Shown here: piece after piece, positions 1 through 6,582 of the stretch
Layout: each line of letters starts with the position of its first letter
Numbering within the stretch: position 1 is the first letter of the stretch
IMG/VR virus record: IMGVR_UViG_3300000265_000002
Location: 1-24,350 of that record
Reading direction: 5' to 3' (one strand)
From: a virus
DNA: 24,350 bases
Notes under the pieces: model-generated
Database searches by the model: none
What the model was told of the DNA's origin: nothing
The model's input: the letters and a program-made list of their open reading frames with translations, nothing else
Program-made: the position numbers and the translations under genes

Positions 1-2
1 TG

Positions 3-95
3 GATATTGCTAAAGAATGTAAAAAAATCTTTGCCGAGCAATTTCCTATCTGTACAGAAGCACTTGGGGGGGTAGAAAATCAATGGGTTCTGTAA
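3..95 (+). CDS. C-terminal fragment of an unidentified protein (truncated by the window edge)
   Basis: An open frame enters from the left edge in frame 3 and ends at TAA 93-95. It gives about 30 residues ending in ...GGVENQWVL. The composition (Lys/Glu/Cys, then a short hydrophobic end) looks like real coding, and the frame runs in the same direction as the genes that follow. I do not recognise the family. A run of seven G at 66-72 lies inside it, so an indel there would change the last residues. Confidence 0.5.
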   Translation, partial: DIAKECKKIFAEQFPICTEALGGVENQWVL

Positions 96-101
96 TGTAT
101 C

Positions 102-109
102 CATAAATA
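102..109 (+). promoter_or_regulatory. T4-type late promoter motif
   Basis: CATAAATA matches the T4 late consensus TATAAATA at 7 of 8 positions. It lies in the short gap after the upstream stop (93-95) and 27 nt before the TTG start at 137, a spacing like that of the other late motifs in this window. The motif is short and the DNA AT-rich, so chance is possible. Confidence 0.45.
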
Positions 110-136
110 AATTCATATCATTAAGAGGTGAAAATT

Positions 137-385
137 TTGGCAACATATCCCATCGTCAATAAACAAACAGGTAAACAAAAAGAGGTTATCATGAGTATTC
201 ATGACTGGGGTCAGTGGTGTAAAGATAACCCAGATTGGACACGCGACTGGTCTGATCCTTCTACCTGTCCTTCTGCTTGTGAAGTGGGAGATTGGCAGAA
301 TAAGTTAGTCGCTAAAAACCCTGGTTGGAATGAAGTTTTGGATAGAGCTTCTAAAATGCCAGGATCAAAAGTAAGTAAAATCTGA
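137..385 (+). CDS. Small conserved cyanophage-type protein, function unknown
   Basis: This is an 82-residue soluble, Trp/Asp-rich protein. I chose the TTG start at 137 over the GTG at 128. The ribosome site AGAGGTG (124-130) is correctly spaced for the TTG but would overlap the GTG, and the TTG start gives a protein beginning M-A-T-Y-P-I-V-N, the N-terminus I recall for cyanophage relatives. The N-terminal part (TYPIVNKQTG...) is sometimes labelled FmdB-like in phage annotations, but the zinc-ribbon Cys pairs of FmdB proteins are absent, so I assign no function. The middle has a W-x(3)-NPDW-x(3)-W-SDPSTCPSA segment. It sits immediately upstream of phoH (5-base gap) and is probably co-transcribed with it. 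Confidence 0.75.
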   Translation: MATYPIVNKQTGKQKEVIMSIHDWGQWCKDNPDWTRDWSDPSTCPSACEVGDWQNKLVAKNPGWNEVLDRASKMPGSKVSKI

Positions 386-390
386 ACCCT

Positions 391-1167
391 ATGCCCGCAA
401 AGAAAAACAAAACAGGTATTGGCATCGCAACTCCAGTTCCATTTGGTATGAGCAATCGCGTTATGAAAAGAAAAAAACCCATTAATACCAGTTTTATCAA
501 AAAAATTGAACCTCTAACGGACAATCAAGAAACTTTATTTGATAAGTATGCACAAGATCAAAATCTTGTTGCTTATGGTGCAGCTGGCACAGGTAAAACA
601 TTTATTACCCTTTACAACGCGCTTTTAGATGTTCTTAATGAAAAAACACCATACGAAAAGATTTACATTGTAAGATCTCTCGTTGCTACTAGGGAGATTG
701 GATTCCTTCCTGGAGACCATGAAGATAAATCATCATTGTACCAAATTCCATACAAAAACATGGTCAAATACATGTTTGAAGTGGATGAGGCATCAAATGA
801 GATGCTATATGCAAATCTAAAGACTCAAGGGACTATTTCTTTCTGGTCTACTTCATTTATTCGTGGAACAACTTTAGATAAATCAATTATTATTGTGGAT
901 GAGTTCCAGAACCTTAACTTCCATGAACTAGATTCTATTATTACTCGCGTTGGGATAGACTCTAAGATTATGTTCTGTGGAGACGCTACTCAAACAGATT
1001 TACTTAAAGAAAGAGAGCGTAATGGTATTATTGATTTTATGAGAATCTTGCAATCTATGCCATCTTTTGATATTATTGAGTTTGGCGTAGAAGATATTGT
1101 CCGCTCAGGTCTTTGCAAAGAATATCTGGTTGCCAAAGAAACACTAAAAGCTGATTTGAATTTATGA
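391..1167 (+). CDS. phoH: PhoH-like P-loop ATPase
   Basis: This 258-residue protein has a Walker A motif GAAGTGKT at residues 63-70, a Walker B strand IIIVDE at 166-171 followed by FQNL, and a downstream CGDATQTD motif (196-203). This is the PhoH (PF02562) arrangement, an ATPase related to the helicase superfamily. Conserved PhoH blocks such as IYIVRSLV, REIGFLPGD and SFIRGTTLD are intact, and the length is usual for cyanophage PhoH. Phage phoH is often called an auxiliary metabolic gene of phosphate stress because of bacterial pho-regulon members, but its phage function is not established. I saw no PHO box. Its stop overlaps the start of the exonuclease gene (ATGA at 1164-1167), so the two are translationally coupled. 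Confidence 0.95.
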   Translation: MPAKKNKTGIGIATPVPFGMSNRVMKRKKPINTSFIKKIEPLTDNQETLFDKYAQDQNLVAYGAAGTGKTFITLYNALLDVLNEKTPYEKIYIVRSLVATREIGFLPGDHEDKSSLYQIPYKNMVKYMFEVDEASNEMLYANLKTQGTISFWSTSFIRGTTLDKSIIIVDEFQNLNFHELDSIITRVGIDSKIMFCGDATQTDLLKERERNGIIDFMRILQSMPSFDIIEFGVEDIVRSGLCKEYLVAKETLKADLNL

Positions 1168-1832
1168 TTTTTAATCATGTTGATTTGGAGCTCCCTCGTC
1201 TTGAGAGGGAGCATATCGATGGAGTTCGTTATTATAAAGTACATGATAATGATGAACTCCATCGCTTTGTTTCTATTACTTCTGTCATCAGTCATTATAA
1301 AAAAGACTTTTTTAATAAATGGAGGCAGCGAGTTGGTGTAGAAGAAGCTGATAGGATTACTAAAAAAGCAACTAGTCGAGGAACTGACGCTCACACTTTA
1401 ATCGAGCATCATTTAAAAAATGAATCGTTACCTAAAGTTCGACCTATTTCCGAACTTTTGTTCAAGATTGCTAAACCAGCTTTAAATCGTATAAATAATA
1501 TTCATACTCTTGAGGGATCACTTTATAGCACATATTTTGGTATTGCAGGTACTGTGGACTGTATTGCCGAGTTTGATGGAGAACTCGCCATTATTGACTT
1601 TAAAACCTCAGCAAAACCAAAACCTAGAGAGTGGATTGATGGTTATTTCGTACAATGCTGTGCTTATGCATGTATGTTGTATGAACTTACTGGGATTACG
1701 GTAAAGAAGTTTGTTATTATCATGACTTGTGAAAATGGTGAAGTAGAAGTATACGAAGAATACGACAAGAAAAAATATATTAAACTATTAACTCAATATA
1801 TCAGGAAGTTTGTCGATGATAAGACTTCTTGA
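1164..1832 (+). CDS. PD-(D/E)XK family exonuclease (RecB/Cas4-like)
   Basis: The 222-residue protein carries the RecB-type nuclease core: RGTDAHTLIE with H77, E117 in LEGSLY, D132 in GTVDCIAEFDG, the central IDFKT with D145 and K147, then Q164 and Y168 of the QxxxY motif (FVQCCAYA). These residues match metal-dependent single-strand exonucleases of the Cas4/MGME1/lambda-exonuclease superfamily. The position between phoH and the gp33-gp59-gp32 block suggests a role in phage replication or recombination, or in host DNA degradation; this is inference. The start is coupled to phoH by ATGA. The first 50 bases hold two perfect inverted repeats, one covering the start codon. The TGA stop (1830-1832) lies inside the -35 box of the next promoter. 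Confidence 0.85.
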   Translation: MIFNHVDLELPRLEREHIDGVRYYKVHDNDELHRFVSITSVISHYKKDFFNKWRQRVGVEEADRITKKATSRGTDAHTLIEHHLKNESLPKVRPISELLFKIAKPALNRINNIHTLEGSLYSTYFGIAGTVDCIAEFDGELAIIDFKTSAKPKPREWIDGYFVQCCAYACMLYELTGITVKKFVIIMTCENGEVEVYEEYDKKKYIKLLTQYIRKFVDDKTS

Positions 1833-1857
1833 CATTGATGTGTTATAATGATAACAT
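1829..1857 (+). promoter_or_regulatory. Sigma70-type promoter for gp33-gp59-DUF1825
   Basis: TTGACA (1829-1834), a 17-bp spacer, then TAACAT (1852-1857), preceded by TGA (1849-1851) as an extended -10 element. Initiation is predicted near 1864, before the gp33 ribosome site. The TGA stop of the exonuclease forms part of the -35 hexamer. A second -10-like TGT-TATAAT occurs at 1841-1849 but has no -35 at proper spacing; it could act alone as an extended -10. Confidence 0.6.
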
Positions 1858-1880
1858 TGTGCAAGTATTATGGAGATTAA

Positions 1881-2174
1881 ATGCCACTCAATCTATTGAA
1901 TTTAATGCAAATAGACTACAAACAAGAGTTTTCAAAAGAGATAGAATCAAAGTTTATTCTCCCTGCAAAGTTTGCACAAGAGATAGAAACTATAGTAAAA
2001 AATGAAGACAATATGTCATATATTGATGCTATCATTTTTTACTGCGAAAAAAATAAAATAGAACTAGAATCTGTTCCTAAACTCATACCAAAACCTCTAA
2101 AAGAGAAGATTAAATATGAAGCTATGGAACTAAACTTTTTGAAAAAAACCTCTCGAGCTAGATTAAAGATTTGA
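1881..2174 (+). CDS. 33: Late-transcription coactivator gp33
   Basis: The 97-residue product aligns with T4 gp33. The T4 segment around MSYLEATTAFLEEN corresponds to MSYIDAIIFYCEKN here (about residues 45-58), followed by a matching pattern of K-x-IP, EKI and EA-x-E-x-N-x-L. T4 gp33 binds the beta flap of host RNA polymerase and bridges it to the sliding clamp for late transcription. This fits the TATAAATA-type promoters seen elsewhere in the window. A GGAGA ribosome site precedes the ATG at 1881; an internal ATG at 1905 is less likely. The gene overlaps gp59 by four bases, and T4 has the same gp33-gp59-gp32 order. It follows a sigma70-type promoter. Confidence 0.85.
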   Translation: MPLNLLNLMQIDYKQEFSKEIESKFILPAKFAQEIETIVKNEDNMSYIDAIIFYCEKNKIELESVPKLIPKPLKEKIKYEAMELNFLKKTSRARLKI

Positions 2175-2767
2175 AATTGGAACCTCACGATTGCTTCAAA
2201 ACCTATTTGTCAATCAAAAATCATTTTACTCAGGAAAAGTACGATTATCATAAGTACTGTGGAAAAACAAGATCGTCTTTGCAATCTTTTTACAAGAGAA
2301 AAGATAGATTCTTTTTTGAAAAAATGAGTCGTCAAAAAAGTGATGAAGAGATCTTGAGTTTTTTTGTTGCAAACTTTTCAAGTGCTGAAGATCCACAATC
2401 TTTATGGATTGGTGACATTATCAAGGAAGGTGAATCAGTTTATTTAAACTGGCAGAAAAAATCACAATCATTGAAATATTGTTTTGAGCAAGAAATAAAT
2501 GATCTCTTTTTGGATGATGATTTTGTCTCATTGTTTAAAATCAATGGTTCTTCCCATCCAAAGATCTTAAAAAAGTTTTTAAGAAAAGAAGTTTCTTTAG
2601 AAACACTAGTGATTCTAGATAAAATCTTAAACTTCAGACAAAGATTTGACAAAAAACTTACTGATCCAGTATGGCAGTTTGTTTCTCTCAAGATCAAAAA
2701 GTATTCATCATTTATACATATTGATATATTTAAGTTTAAACGTATTTTAAAGGAGTGTTTAGAATGA
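2171..2767 (+). CDS. 59: gp59, loader of the replicative helicase
   Basis: The 198-residue basic, aromatic-rich protein resembles T4 gp59 (217 aa). Shared features include a YDYHKYCGKTR...FYKRKDRFFFEKMS block near the N-terminus, a WIGDI motif, and later the spaced F-KI, ETLVILDKILN and D-PVW patterns. T4 gp59 loads the gp41 helicase onto gp32-coated single-stranded DNA at forks and recombination intermediates, and binds gp32 directly. It starts with TTG at 2171, overlapping the gp33 stop (TTGA), and its own TGA overlaps the ATG of the next gene at 2764. This tight coupling with gp33, the DUF1825 protein and downstream gp32 supports the assignment. Confidence 0.85.
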   Translation: MKLEPHDCFKTYLSIKNHFTQEKYDYHKYCGKTRSSLQSFYKRKDRFFFEKMSRQKSDEEILSFFVANFSSAEDPQSLWIGDIIKEGESVYLNWQKKSQSLKYCFEQEINDLFLDDDFVSLFKINGSSHPKILKKFLRKEVSLETLVILDKILNFRQRFDKKLTDPVWQFVSLKIKKYSSFIHIDIFKFKRILKECLE

Positions 2768-3105
2768 CATTTTTCGATTCTGATCTTGTTAGGGCAGAAC
2801 TAGCAGAGATCTCTGAACTTCAGGAAGATCTTTACAGAAATGTGTTTAACTTTTATAGGATGGATAAACAACAGAAAGTTAATCATGTTGAACTCCTCCA
2901 AAAGTTGCTGGAGAAACAGAGAGTATTGTATACTCGTATGAGTCTTTCTGATGATCCAGAAGCACAGGATATTAAAAATAAAATCATTGAGTCTGCTAAA
3001 CTGATGGGTCTGGACGAAGGGGTTGACATTTCATTCATGTTTGGTAACATGGAAAAAGCACTAGTCCAGATGAAGAAGGACATTGACAAGTACACCGATC
3101 ACTGA
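2764..3105 (+). CDS. DUF1825-type protein of cyanobacteria and cyanophages
   Basis: I place the start at ATG 2764, not 2755: GGAG is properly spaced upstream and the ATGA overlap couples it to gp59. The 113-residue, mostly helical protein begins MTFFDSDLVRAEL, has a central LLEKQRVLYTRMSLSDDPEAQ segment, and ends with a charged helix. This follows the layout of DUF1825 (PF08855), a small family I know from cyanobacteria (FFDS...start, then RF-x-LSDD-x-AQ). The function is unknown. Its place between gp59 and gp32 suggests a replication or transcription link in infection, but that is inference. The TGA stop (3103-3105) doubles as the extended -10 element of the gp32 promoter. Confidence 0.7.
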   Translation: MTFFDSDLVRAELAEISELQEDLYRNVFNFYRMDKQQKVNHVELLQKLLEKQRVLYTRMSLSDDPEAQDIKNKIIESAKLMGLDEGVDISFMFGNMEKALVQMKKDIDKYTDH

Positions 3106-3111
3106 TACACT
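3083..3111 (+). promoter_or_regulatory. Sigma70-type promoter of gene 32
   Basis: TTGACA (3083-3088), exactly 17 bp, then TACACT (3106-3111) with TGA (3103-3105) as extended -10. Predicted initiation is near 3118, giving a leader of about 69 nt before the gp32 start at 3187. The -35 lies in the 3' end of the DUF1825 gene, whose stop codon is the TGn element. This would allow gp32 expression independent of the upstream operon. Confidence 0.65.
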
Positions 3112-3118
3112 ATTCTTA

Positions 3119-3186
3119 TGCGGCTAGGGAATCCGCACCAAAGCAAACCCAAACAGGCCAAATACTTACAAAAATTCGAGGTTCAC
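3119..3186 (+). promoter_or_regulatory. Gene 32 mRNA leader: 5' hairpin plus A-rich single-stranded tract
   Basis: TGCGG (3119-3123) pairs with CCGCA (3133-3137) around a 9-nt loop. This starts one base after the predicted transcription start. The following 49 nt are A/C-rich and lack obvious pairing, ending with GAGG upstream of ATG 3187. Loop GGG (3127-3129) could contact CCC (3148-3150) to make a minimal pseudoknot, but three pairs is marginal. In T4 a 5' pseudoknot followed by an unstructured leader lets gp32 bind its own mRNA and repress translation. The layout here is analogous; function is inferred. Confidence 0.45.
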
Positions 3187-4158
3187 ATGTCATTTGAAAC
3201 CCTAAAAAAACAGTCCCGTCTAGGAACTCTTACTGAAAAACTTGTTAAAGAAGTTGAAAAAAGTTCCGCCCGTGGTTCTGTTGATGACCGCTTTTGGAAA
3301 CCAGAAATGGACAAAGGTGGTACTGGTTATGCCGTAATCCGTTTTCTACCTGCACCAGAAGGTGAAGACATGCCATGGGCAAAAGTCTTCAGTCATGCTT
3401 TCCAAGGTCCTGGTGGTTGGTTGATTGACAACTGTCTGACTACTAACGGAGGAAAGTGTCCAGTTTGTGCAGAAAATAACACACTATGGAACAGTGGTCT
3501 AGAGTCTGATAAAAATATCGCACGTAATCGTAAGCGTAAACTGTCTTACTATTCTAATATTTACGTTGTTAAGGATCCACTTCACCCAGAAAACGAGGGC
3601 AAAGTGTTCCTCTATAAGTTCGGCAAGAAGATTCATGATAAGATTCTTGCTGCTATGCAACCAGAGTTTGAAGATGAAGAAGCAATCGATCCATTCGACT
3701 TCTGGCAAGGTGCCAACTTCAAACTGAAACTGGCAAAAGTTGATGGTTATTGGAACTATGATAAGTCTGAGTTCGCTGCAACATCTGCTCTTCTGGATGA
3801 TGATGATGCCTTGGAAGCAATCTGGAATAAGGAGTATTCTCTCCAAGAACTGGTTGCTCTCGATAAGTTCAAGTCTTATGACGATCTCGAAAAGCGTCTA
3901 AATGCAGTTCTTGGAGTTGGTAAGGTTGCGCCTAAGTCTCAGTCTTTTGATGAAGAGGAAAAATATGAAGCATTCTCCCCCAAAACCACTAAGACTGATA
4001 ACGTAATGGAGCAACTAGAAGAAGCTGCCCGTTCTGCCCGAGCACCCGAACCACCTGAAACCATGAAGCGAGAACTTGCTAATCTATCTTCTATGGTTGA
4101 TAAAGATGAAGATGATGCAATGGCAATGTTTAATGCTCTAGCAAATGATGATTTTTAA
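3187..4158 (+). CDS. 32: gp32 single-stranded DNA-binding protein
   Basis: I start at ATG 3187, which has GAGG upstream and gives the gp32-like N-terminus MSFETLKKQSRLGTLTEKL. The ATG at 3118 coincides with the predicted transcription start and would add 23 unrelated residues. The 323-residue protein (T4 gp32: 301) has the basic N-terminal cooperativity region and a zinc site formed by H70, C83, C91 and C94 (CPVC), equivalent to the T4 His-Cys3 site. It also has the OB-fold core with WLIDN and YYSNIYVVKDP, and a strongly acidic C-terminus (DKDEDDAMAMF) that in T4 recruits gp59 and other replication proteins. It coats single-stranded DNA in replication, recombination and repair. It is convergent with gp53; their stop codons overlap. 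Confidence 0.95.
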   Translation: MSFETLKKQSRLGTLTEKLVKEVEKSSARGSVDDRFWKPEMDKGGTGYAVIRFLPAPEGEDMPWAKVFSHAFQGPGGWLIDNCLTTNGGKCPVCAENNTLWNSGLESDKNIARNRKRKLSYYSNIYVVKDPLHPENEGKVFLYKFGKKIHDKILAAMQPEFEDEEAIDPFDFWQGANFKLKLAKVDGYWNYDKSEFAATSALLDDDDALEAIWNKEYSLQELVALDKFKSYDDLEKRLNAVLGVGKVAPKSQSFDEEEKYEAFSPKTTKTDNVMEQLEEAARSARAPEPPETMKRELANLSSMVDKDEDDAMAMFNALANDDF

Positions 4159-4826
4159 TCAAATAGTTTAGCATTAAATCCTTTCTTGAGGGTTCTGGAC
4201 ACATATTGTTCAGAACCTTTTTTATATTCCATTATTTCTTCAATGTCATCAAATAGAGTAGTAAGATACTTTGGTTTTAGTGTAAATATGGTTCTTTTTT
4301 TCTCTTCTATTCTTGTCTCATATTCATAGTTTGTCACTGGTACTGTAATATTTTCTTTAAGAACCTGTCCATCTCTAGTCGAATAGTATTCCATAGAAAA
4401 AGTTCTATCTACATGAAGACCACCAGGAAATACTACTGTACCAGTCTCATCTTTTTGTTCTATTGATTCATAGTGATGAACTTTATAAAGATTTTCATAA
4501 CTACCATATTTTCTTAGCATCAGTTCATCAAAACTTTCTTGTGGTAGTGGCCATTCATTTTGTAGGTTTAAGATGTTGTTTGATAGTAAAACTACCCAAT
4601 CCAAAGTCGATTCGCCATACAGATCATATGCCACGTTATCTGGTCTTTGGTTGCCAACTATAAAATACTTAGTAAAATAGTTGACGTTTTTGAAAATCTC
4701 GCTTCTGATTTGTCCTCTTTTAAAGAGATTTTTTACTGTGATATAGTTTCTAACACTATCATTACTTGGGTTTACGTTGACGTAATCAAAGTTAGGAACT
4801 TGTCTAAAGTAAGGTCTTAATGCCAT
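4155..4826 (-). CDS. 53: Baseplate wedge protein gp53
   Basis: This 223-residue product (T4 gp53: 196 aa) has the family pattern (PF11246). The N-terminus is PYFRQVPNFDYV. The core reads DNVAYDLYGESTLDWVVLLSNNILN and then EWPL, resembling the LysM-like part of gp53, which clamps neighbouring wedges together. A charged region then leads to a C-terminus ending KKGFNAKLFD. gp53 is the last protein added to the wedge and is needed for wedges to assemble around the hub. It is the final gene of the minus-strand gp4-gp48-gp53 unit, starting 2 bases after the gp48 stop. Its 3' end carries the gp32 terminator in antisense and overlaps the gp32 stop. Confidence 0.88.
   Translation of the reverse strand: MALRPYFRQVPNFDYVNVNPSNDSVRNYITVKNLFKRGQIRSEIFKNVNYFTKYFIVGNQRPDNVAYDLYGESTLDWVVLLSNNILNLQNEWPLPQESFDELMLRKYGSYENLYKVHHYESIEQKDETGTVVFPGGLHVDRTFSMEYYSTRDGQVLKENITVPVTNYEYETRIEEKKRTIFTLKPKYLTTLFDDIEEIMEYKKGSEQYVSRTLKKGFNAKLFD
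4188..4223 (+). terminator. Intrinsic terminator of gene 32, inside the antisense of gene 53
   Basis: GGTTCTG (4191-4197) pairs perfectly with CAGAACC (4211-4217) around a 13-nt loop. The stem extends by weaker pairs and is followed by six T (4218-4223) on the plus strand. It is 33 bases past the gp32 stop and lies within the last codons of gp53, which is encoded on the other strand. Read on the minus strand the hairpin is not followed by a U run, so it should act in one direction only. Confidence 0.75.
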
Positions 4827-4828
4827 TT

Positions 4829-6079
4829 TTAGTACCCCATACCGCTAGCTTTTTCTTGGTCGTCTCTATAGATTGGTTCGAGTTCTGAGAATGTTAGACT
4901 GAGATTATATGATGTCATTGATCCATCTGGATATGTCATGTAAGATCCATCGGGAGTATAATCAGTAGTGATGTTTGTTAGGGCACAAGTTTTGATGTTG
5001 TTTAAGAATGGATGAGGTGCTCCAGTTTCCCCAAAGATGTACTGTAAATCAAACACATTTGGAGATTTTAAAAATAGTCCAGTGTTTGCTTTTTGTACGG
5101 CAGATTCTTTTTTCAATACTCTTATAATATTTCGTATATTATTTGCTTCTGCTGGTTCTCTTGGAGTAAACTTGTAGTTATATGAGAATGTTCTAAGTGA
5201 TGGACCTTGGAAAAGCATTTCAAGATTATTATTTAAAACCGCACCAGTTGTTCTTGTAATCACATTTGTGCCAACTGCTTGACCAGCAAAATATGCTGCA
5301 ATATATGCCCCAAGACCTTCCGTTGCTAAAAGATCATCGGCAAATGCTTTGCTATCTGTGATAATACCTTTAAAAGCATCTGCAAATTTCGTATCACCTA
5401 TACTATTGATAGCATTTGTTGCTGCTCCTGCTGCCCTTGCTTGGAAAACATTCATTTGATCTTGATTCCAAGAGACTGCGTTAGTGTCTCTAATCCCTGG
5501 TTGCATTGGTAAGAAAATGGTTGTCCCAAGTGATTTTTTTCTTCCAGGAGATTCTGTGGATGCAGTATTAAAATCATCTCTAGGTAAACCAGGAGGAATA
5601 TATTCAATAACAGTTATTTTTAAATAATCAAGTTCAGAGTCTCTTTTAAGTGGATATGATAGAGATGTTATTGGTGCGGTTCTTCTTTCGACTGTTGGCG
5701 TAGATTGATTTAATTCACCAGTTGAACCTAGATTAAAAGAAGCAGCATTTTCAGAAACTGCAAAGTTAGTATTTGACCAATAATCCGATGCATTTTTGAT
5801 TGTATTAGTATAAACTGGATTATTTACTAGTTGTTCCATAAAGAAATCTGGAGCGCCCAACTGAAAAGCATCTCCAGTGTTTAAGTTATAATCTGCCCAA
5901 CTTATAGATCCATCAGAGTTAAAATAGTTTGCACCAGCAGATACCTCATTATTACTTAAAGGTATTTCTGGTGTTCGATTTATTTTTACCTGAGACCCAG
6001 AGTCATTTTTTGCTTCAACGTTAAATGATAAACCATCAATAAGGGTTGTGGGACTTACACTACCTTGACTTAATGCCAT
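4829..6079 (-). CDS. 48: Baseplate tail-tube cap protein gp48
   Basis: The 416-residue protein is recognised from its C-terminal part (about residues 290-415). This contains QGPSLRTFSYNYKFTPR, then an IRNIIRVLKKE helix, FDLQYIFG, a KTCALTNITTDYTPDG strand pair and the ending SLTFSELEPIYRDD. These are hallmarks of the tail-tube-like fold shared by gp48 and gp54, on which the tail tube is initiated above the hub. The N-terminal 150 residues are Asn/Ser-rich with no clear domain, and the Ala/Gly-rich middle (about 210-285) looks helical. It follows gp4 on the minus strand, with an exact late promoter motif overlapping the gp4 stop, and precedes gp53. Confidence 0.85.
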   Translation of the reverse strand: MALSQGSVSPTTLIDGLSFNVEAKNDSGSQVKINRTPEIPLSNNEVSAGANYFNSDGSISWADYNLNTGDAFQLGAPDFFMEQLVNNPVYTNTIKNASDYWSNTNFAVSENAASFNLGSTGELNQSTPTVERRTAPITSLSYPLKRDSELDYLKITVIEYIPPGLPRDDFNTASTESPGRKKSLGTTIFLPMQPGIRDTNAVSWNQDQMNVFQARAAGAATNAINSIGDTKFADAFKGIITDSKAFADDLLATEGLGAYIAAYFAGQAVGTNVITRTTGAVLNNNLEMLFQGPSLRTFSYNYKFTPREPAEANNIRNIIRVLKKESAVQKANTGLFLKSPNVFDLQYIFGETGAPHPFLNNIKTCALTNITTDYTPDGSYMTYPDGSMTSYNLSLTFSELEPIYRDDQEKASGMGY

Positions 6080-6094
6080 TTACACTATTTTTAG

Positions 6095-6550
6095 TTATTT
6101 ATAGGGGTTTAGTTCGTCTTCTGTTATAATCTTAAACTCTACCATATGGTCTTCGCACCATTCCCTAGCAGCTTTCCATTTTGCTATATTTTTAGTATAC
6201 ATCATAACTTCATTAATGAAAGTTTTCTTTTGCTTTCCTTTTGTCTGCTTTGGTTCTATGGTTTGTTTTTTCGGTTTAACTTCTACAACGTATTTTTTAA
6301 TATTGCCACTATTTTCTTTAATCTTTACAATAAAGTCAGGAAAATATCTACGGACTTTTTTTGTCGTAGGATCAAAGTAAGGAATAAAAAACTCTTCACT
6401 ACCCCATTCCATTATCTTCTCGTTTAGATCACAGTACCTCATAAACTTAAGTTCCCAAGAAGATCTGTAAACTATGTTACTTGGGTTTCCTTTATATTTT
6501 TCTGGATGCTTAGGATGAAACTTTCCCTGATGATATTTACTTTCTCGCAT
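6095..6550 (-). CDS. 4: Head completion protein gp4
   Basis: The 151-residue basic protein matches T4 gp4 (also called 50/65; about 150 aa) in length and pattern. It begins MRESKYHQGKFHPKHPEKYKG, then has YRSSWELKFMRYCD, a PDF strand (D72) and VVEVKPKK (E90, K92). The arrangement E33...D72...E90-x-K92 is a PD-(D/E)XK nuclease-like core, which is known for this family. gp4 acts late in head maturation, after DNA packaging, so that tails can join; whether it cuts DNA in the virion is not shown here. It is the first gene of the minus-strand unit and is preceded by an exact late motif in the 32-bp divergent gap to gp54. Confidence 0.87.
   Translation of the reverse strand: MRESKYHQGKFHPKHPEKYKGNPSNIVYRSSWELKFMRYCDLNEKIMEWGSEEFFIPYFDPTTKKVRRYFPDFIVKIKENSGNIKKYVVEVKPKKQTIEPKQTKGKQKKTFINEVMMYTKNIAKWKAAREWCEDHMVEFKIITEDELNPYK
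6096..6103 (-). promoter_or_regulatory. T4-type late promoter for gp48-gp53
   Basis: On the minus strand, reading 6103 down to 6096, the sequence is TATAAATA, an exact match to the T4 late consensus. It overlaps the gp4 stop codon (TAA at 6097-6095) and lies 16 nt before the gp48 ATG. Confidence 0.6.
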
Positions 6551-6573
6551 ACATAATATATAAGATCAAAAAG

Positions 6574-6581
6574 TATTTATA
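6574..6581 (-). promoter_or_regulatory. T4-type late promoter for gp4-gp48-gp53
   Basis: The minus strand from 6581 to 6574 reads TATAAATA, exactly the T4 late consensus. It ends 23 nt before the gp4 ATG. It lies in the 32-bp divergent region, only two bases upstream of the gp54 ATG on the other strand. A weaker plus-strand candidate for gp54, TATATAAG, sits at 6557-6564. Confidence 0.65.
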
Positions 6582-6582
6582 A

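Noticed and set aside
66-72. Run of seven G as a possible frameshift site
   Set aside because: The gene is cut by the window edge and ends 20 bases later; no downstream frame worth entering is visible.
990-1394. 134-codon minus-strand open frame across phoH and exonuclease
   Set aside because: It lies fully antisense to two well-recognised genes, has low-complexity Ser/Ile composition and no homology I recognise.
1490-1497. Exact TATAAATA inside the exonuclease gene
   Set aside because: It lies mid-gene, 384 nt from the next start, and such motifs arise by chance in AT-rich codons (similar hits at 8253 and 14208).
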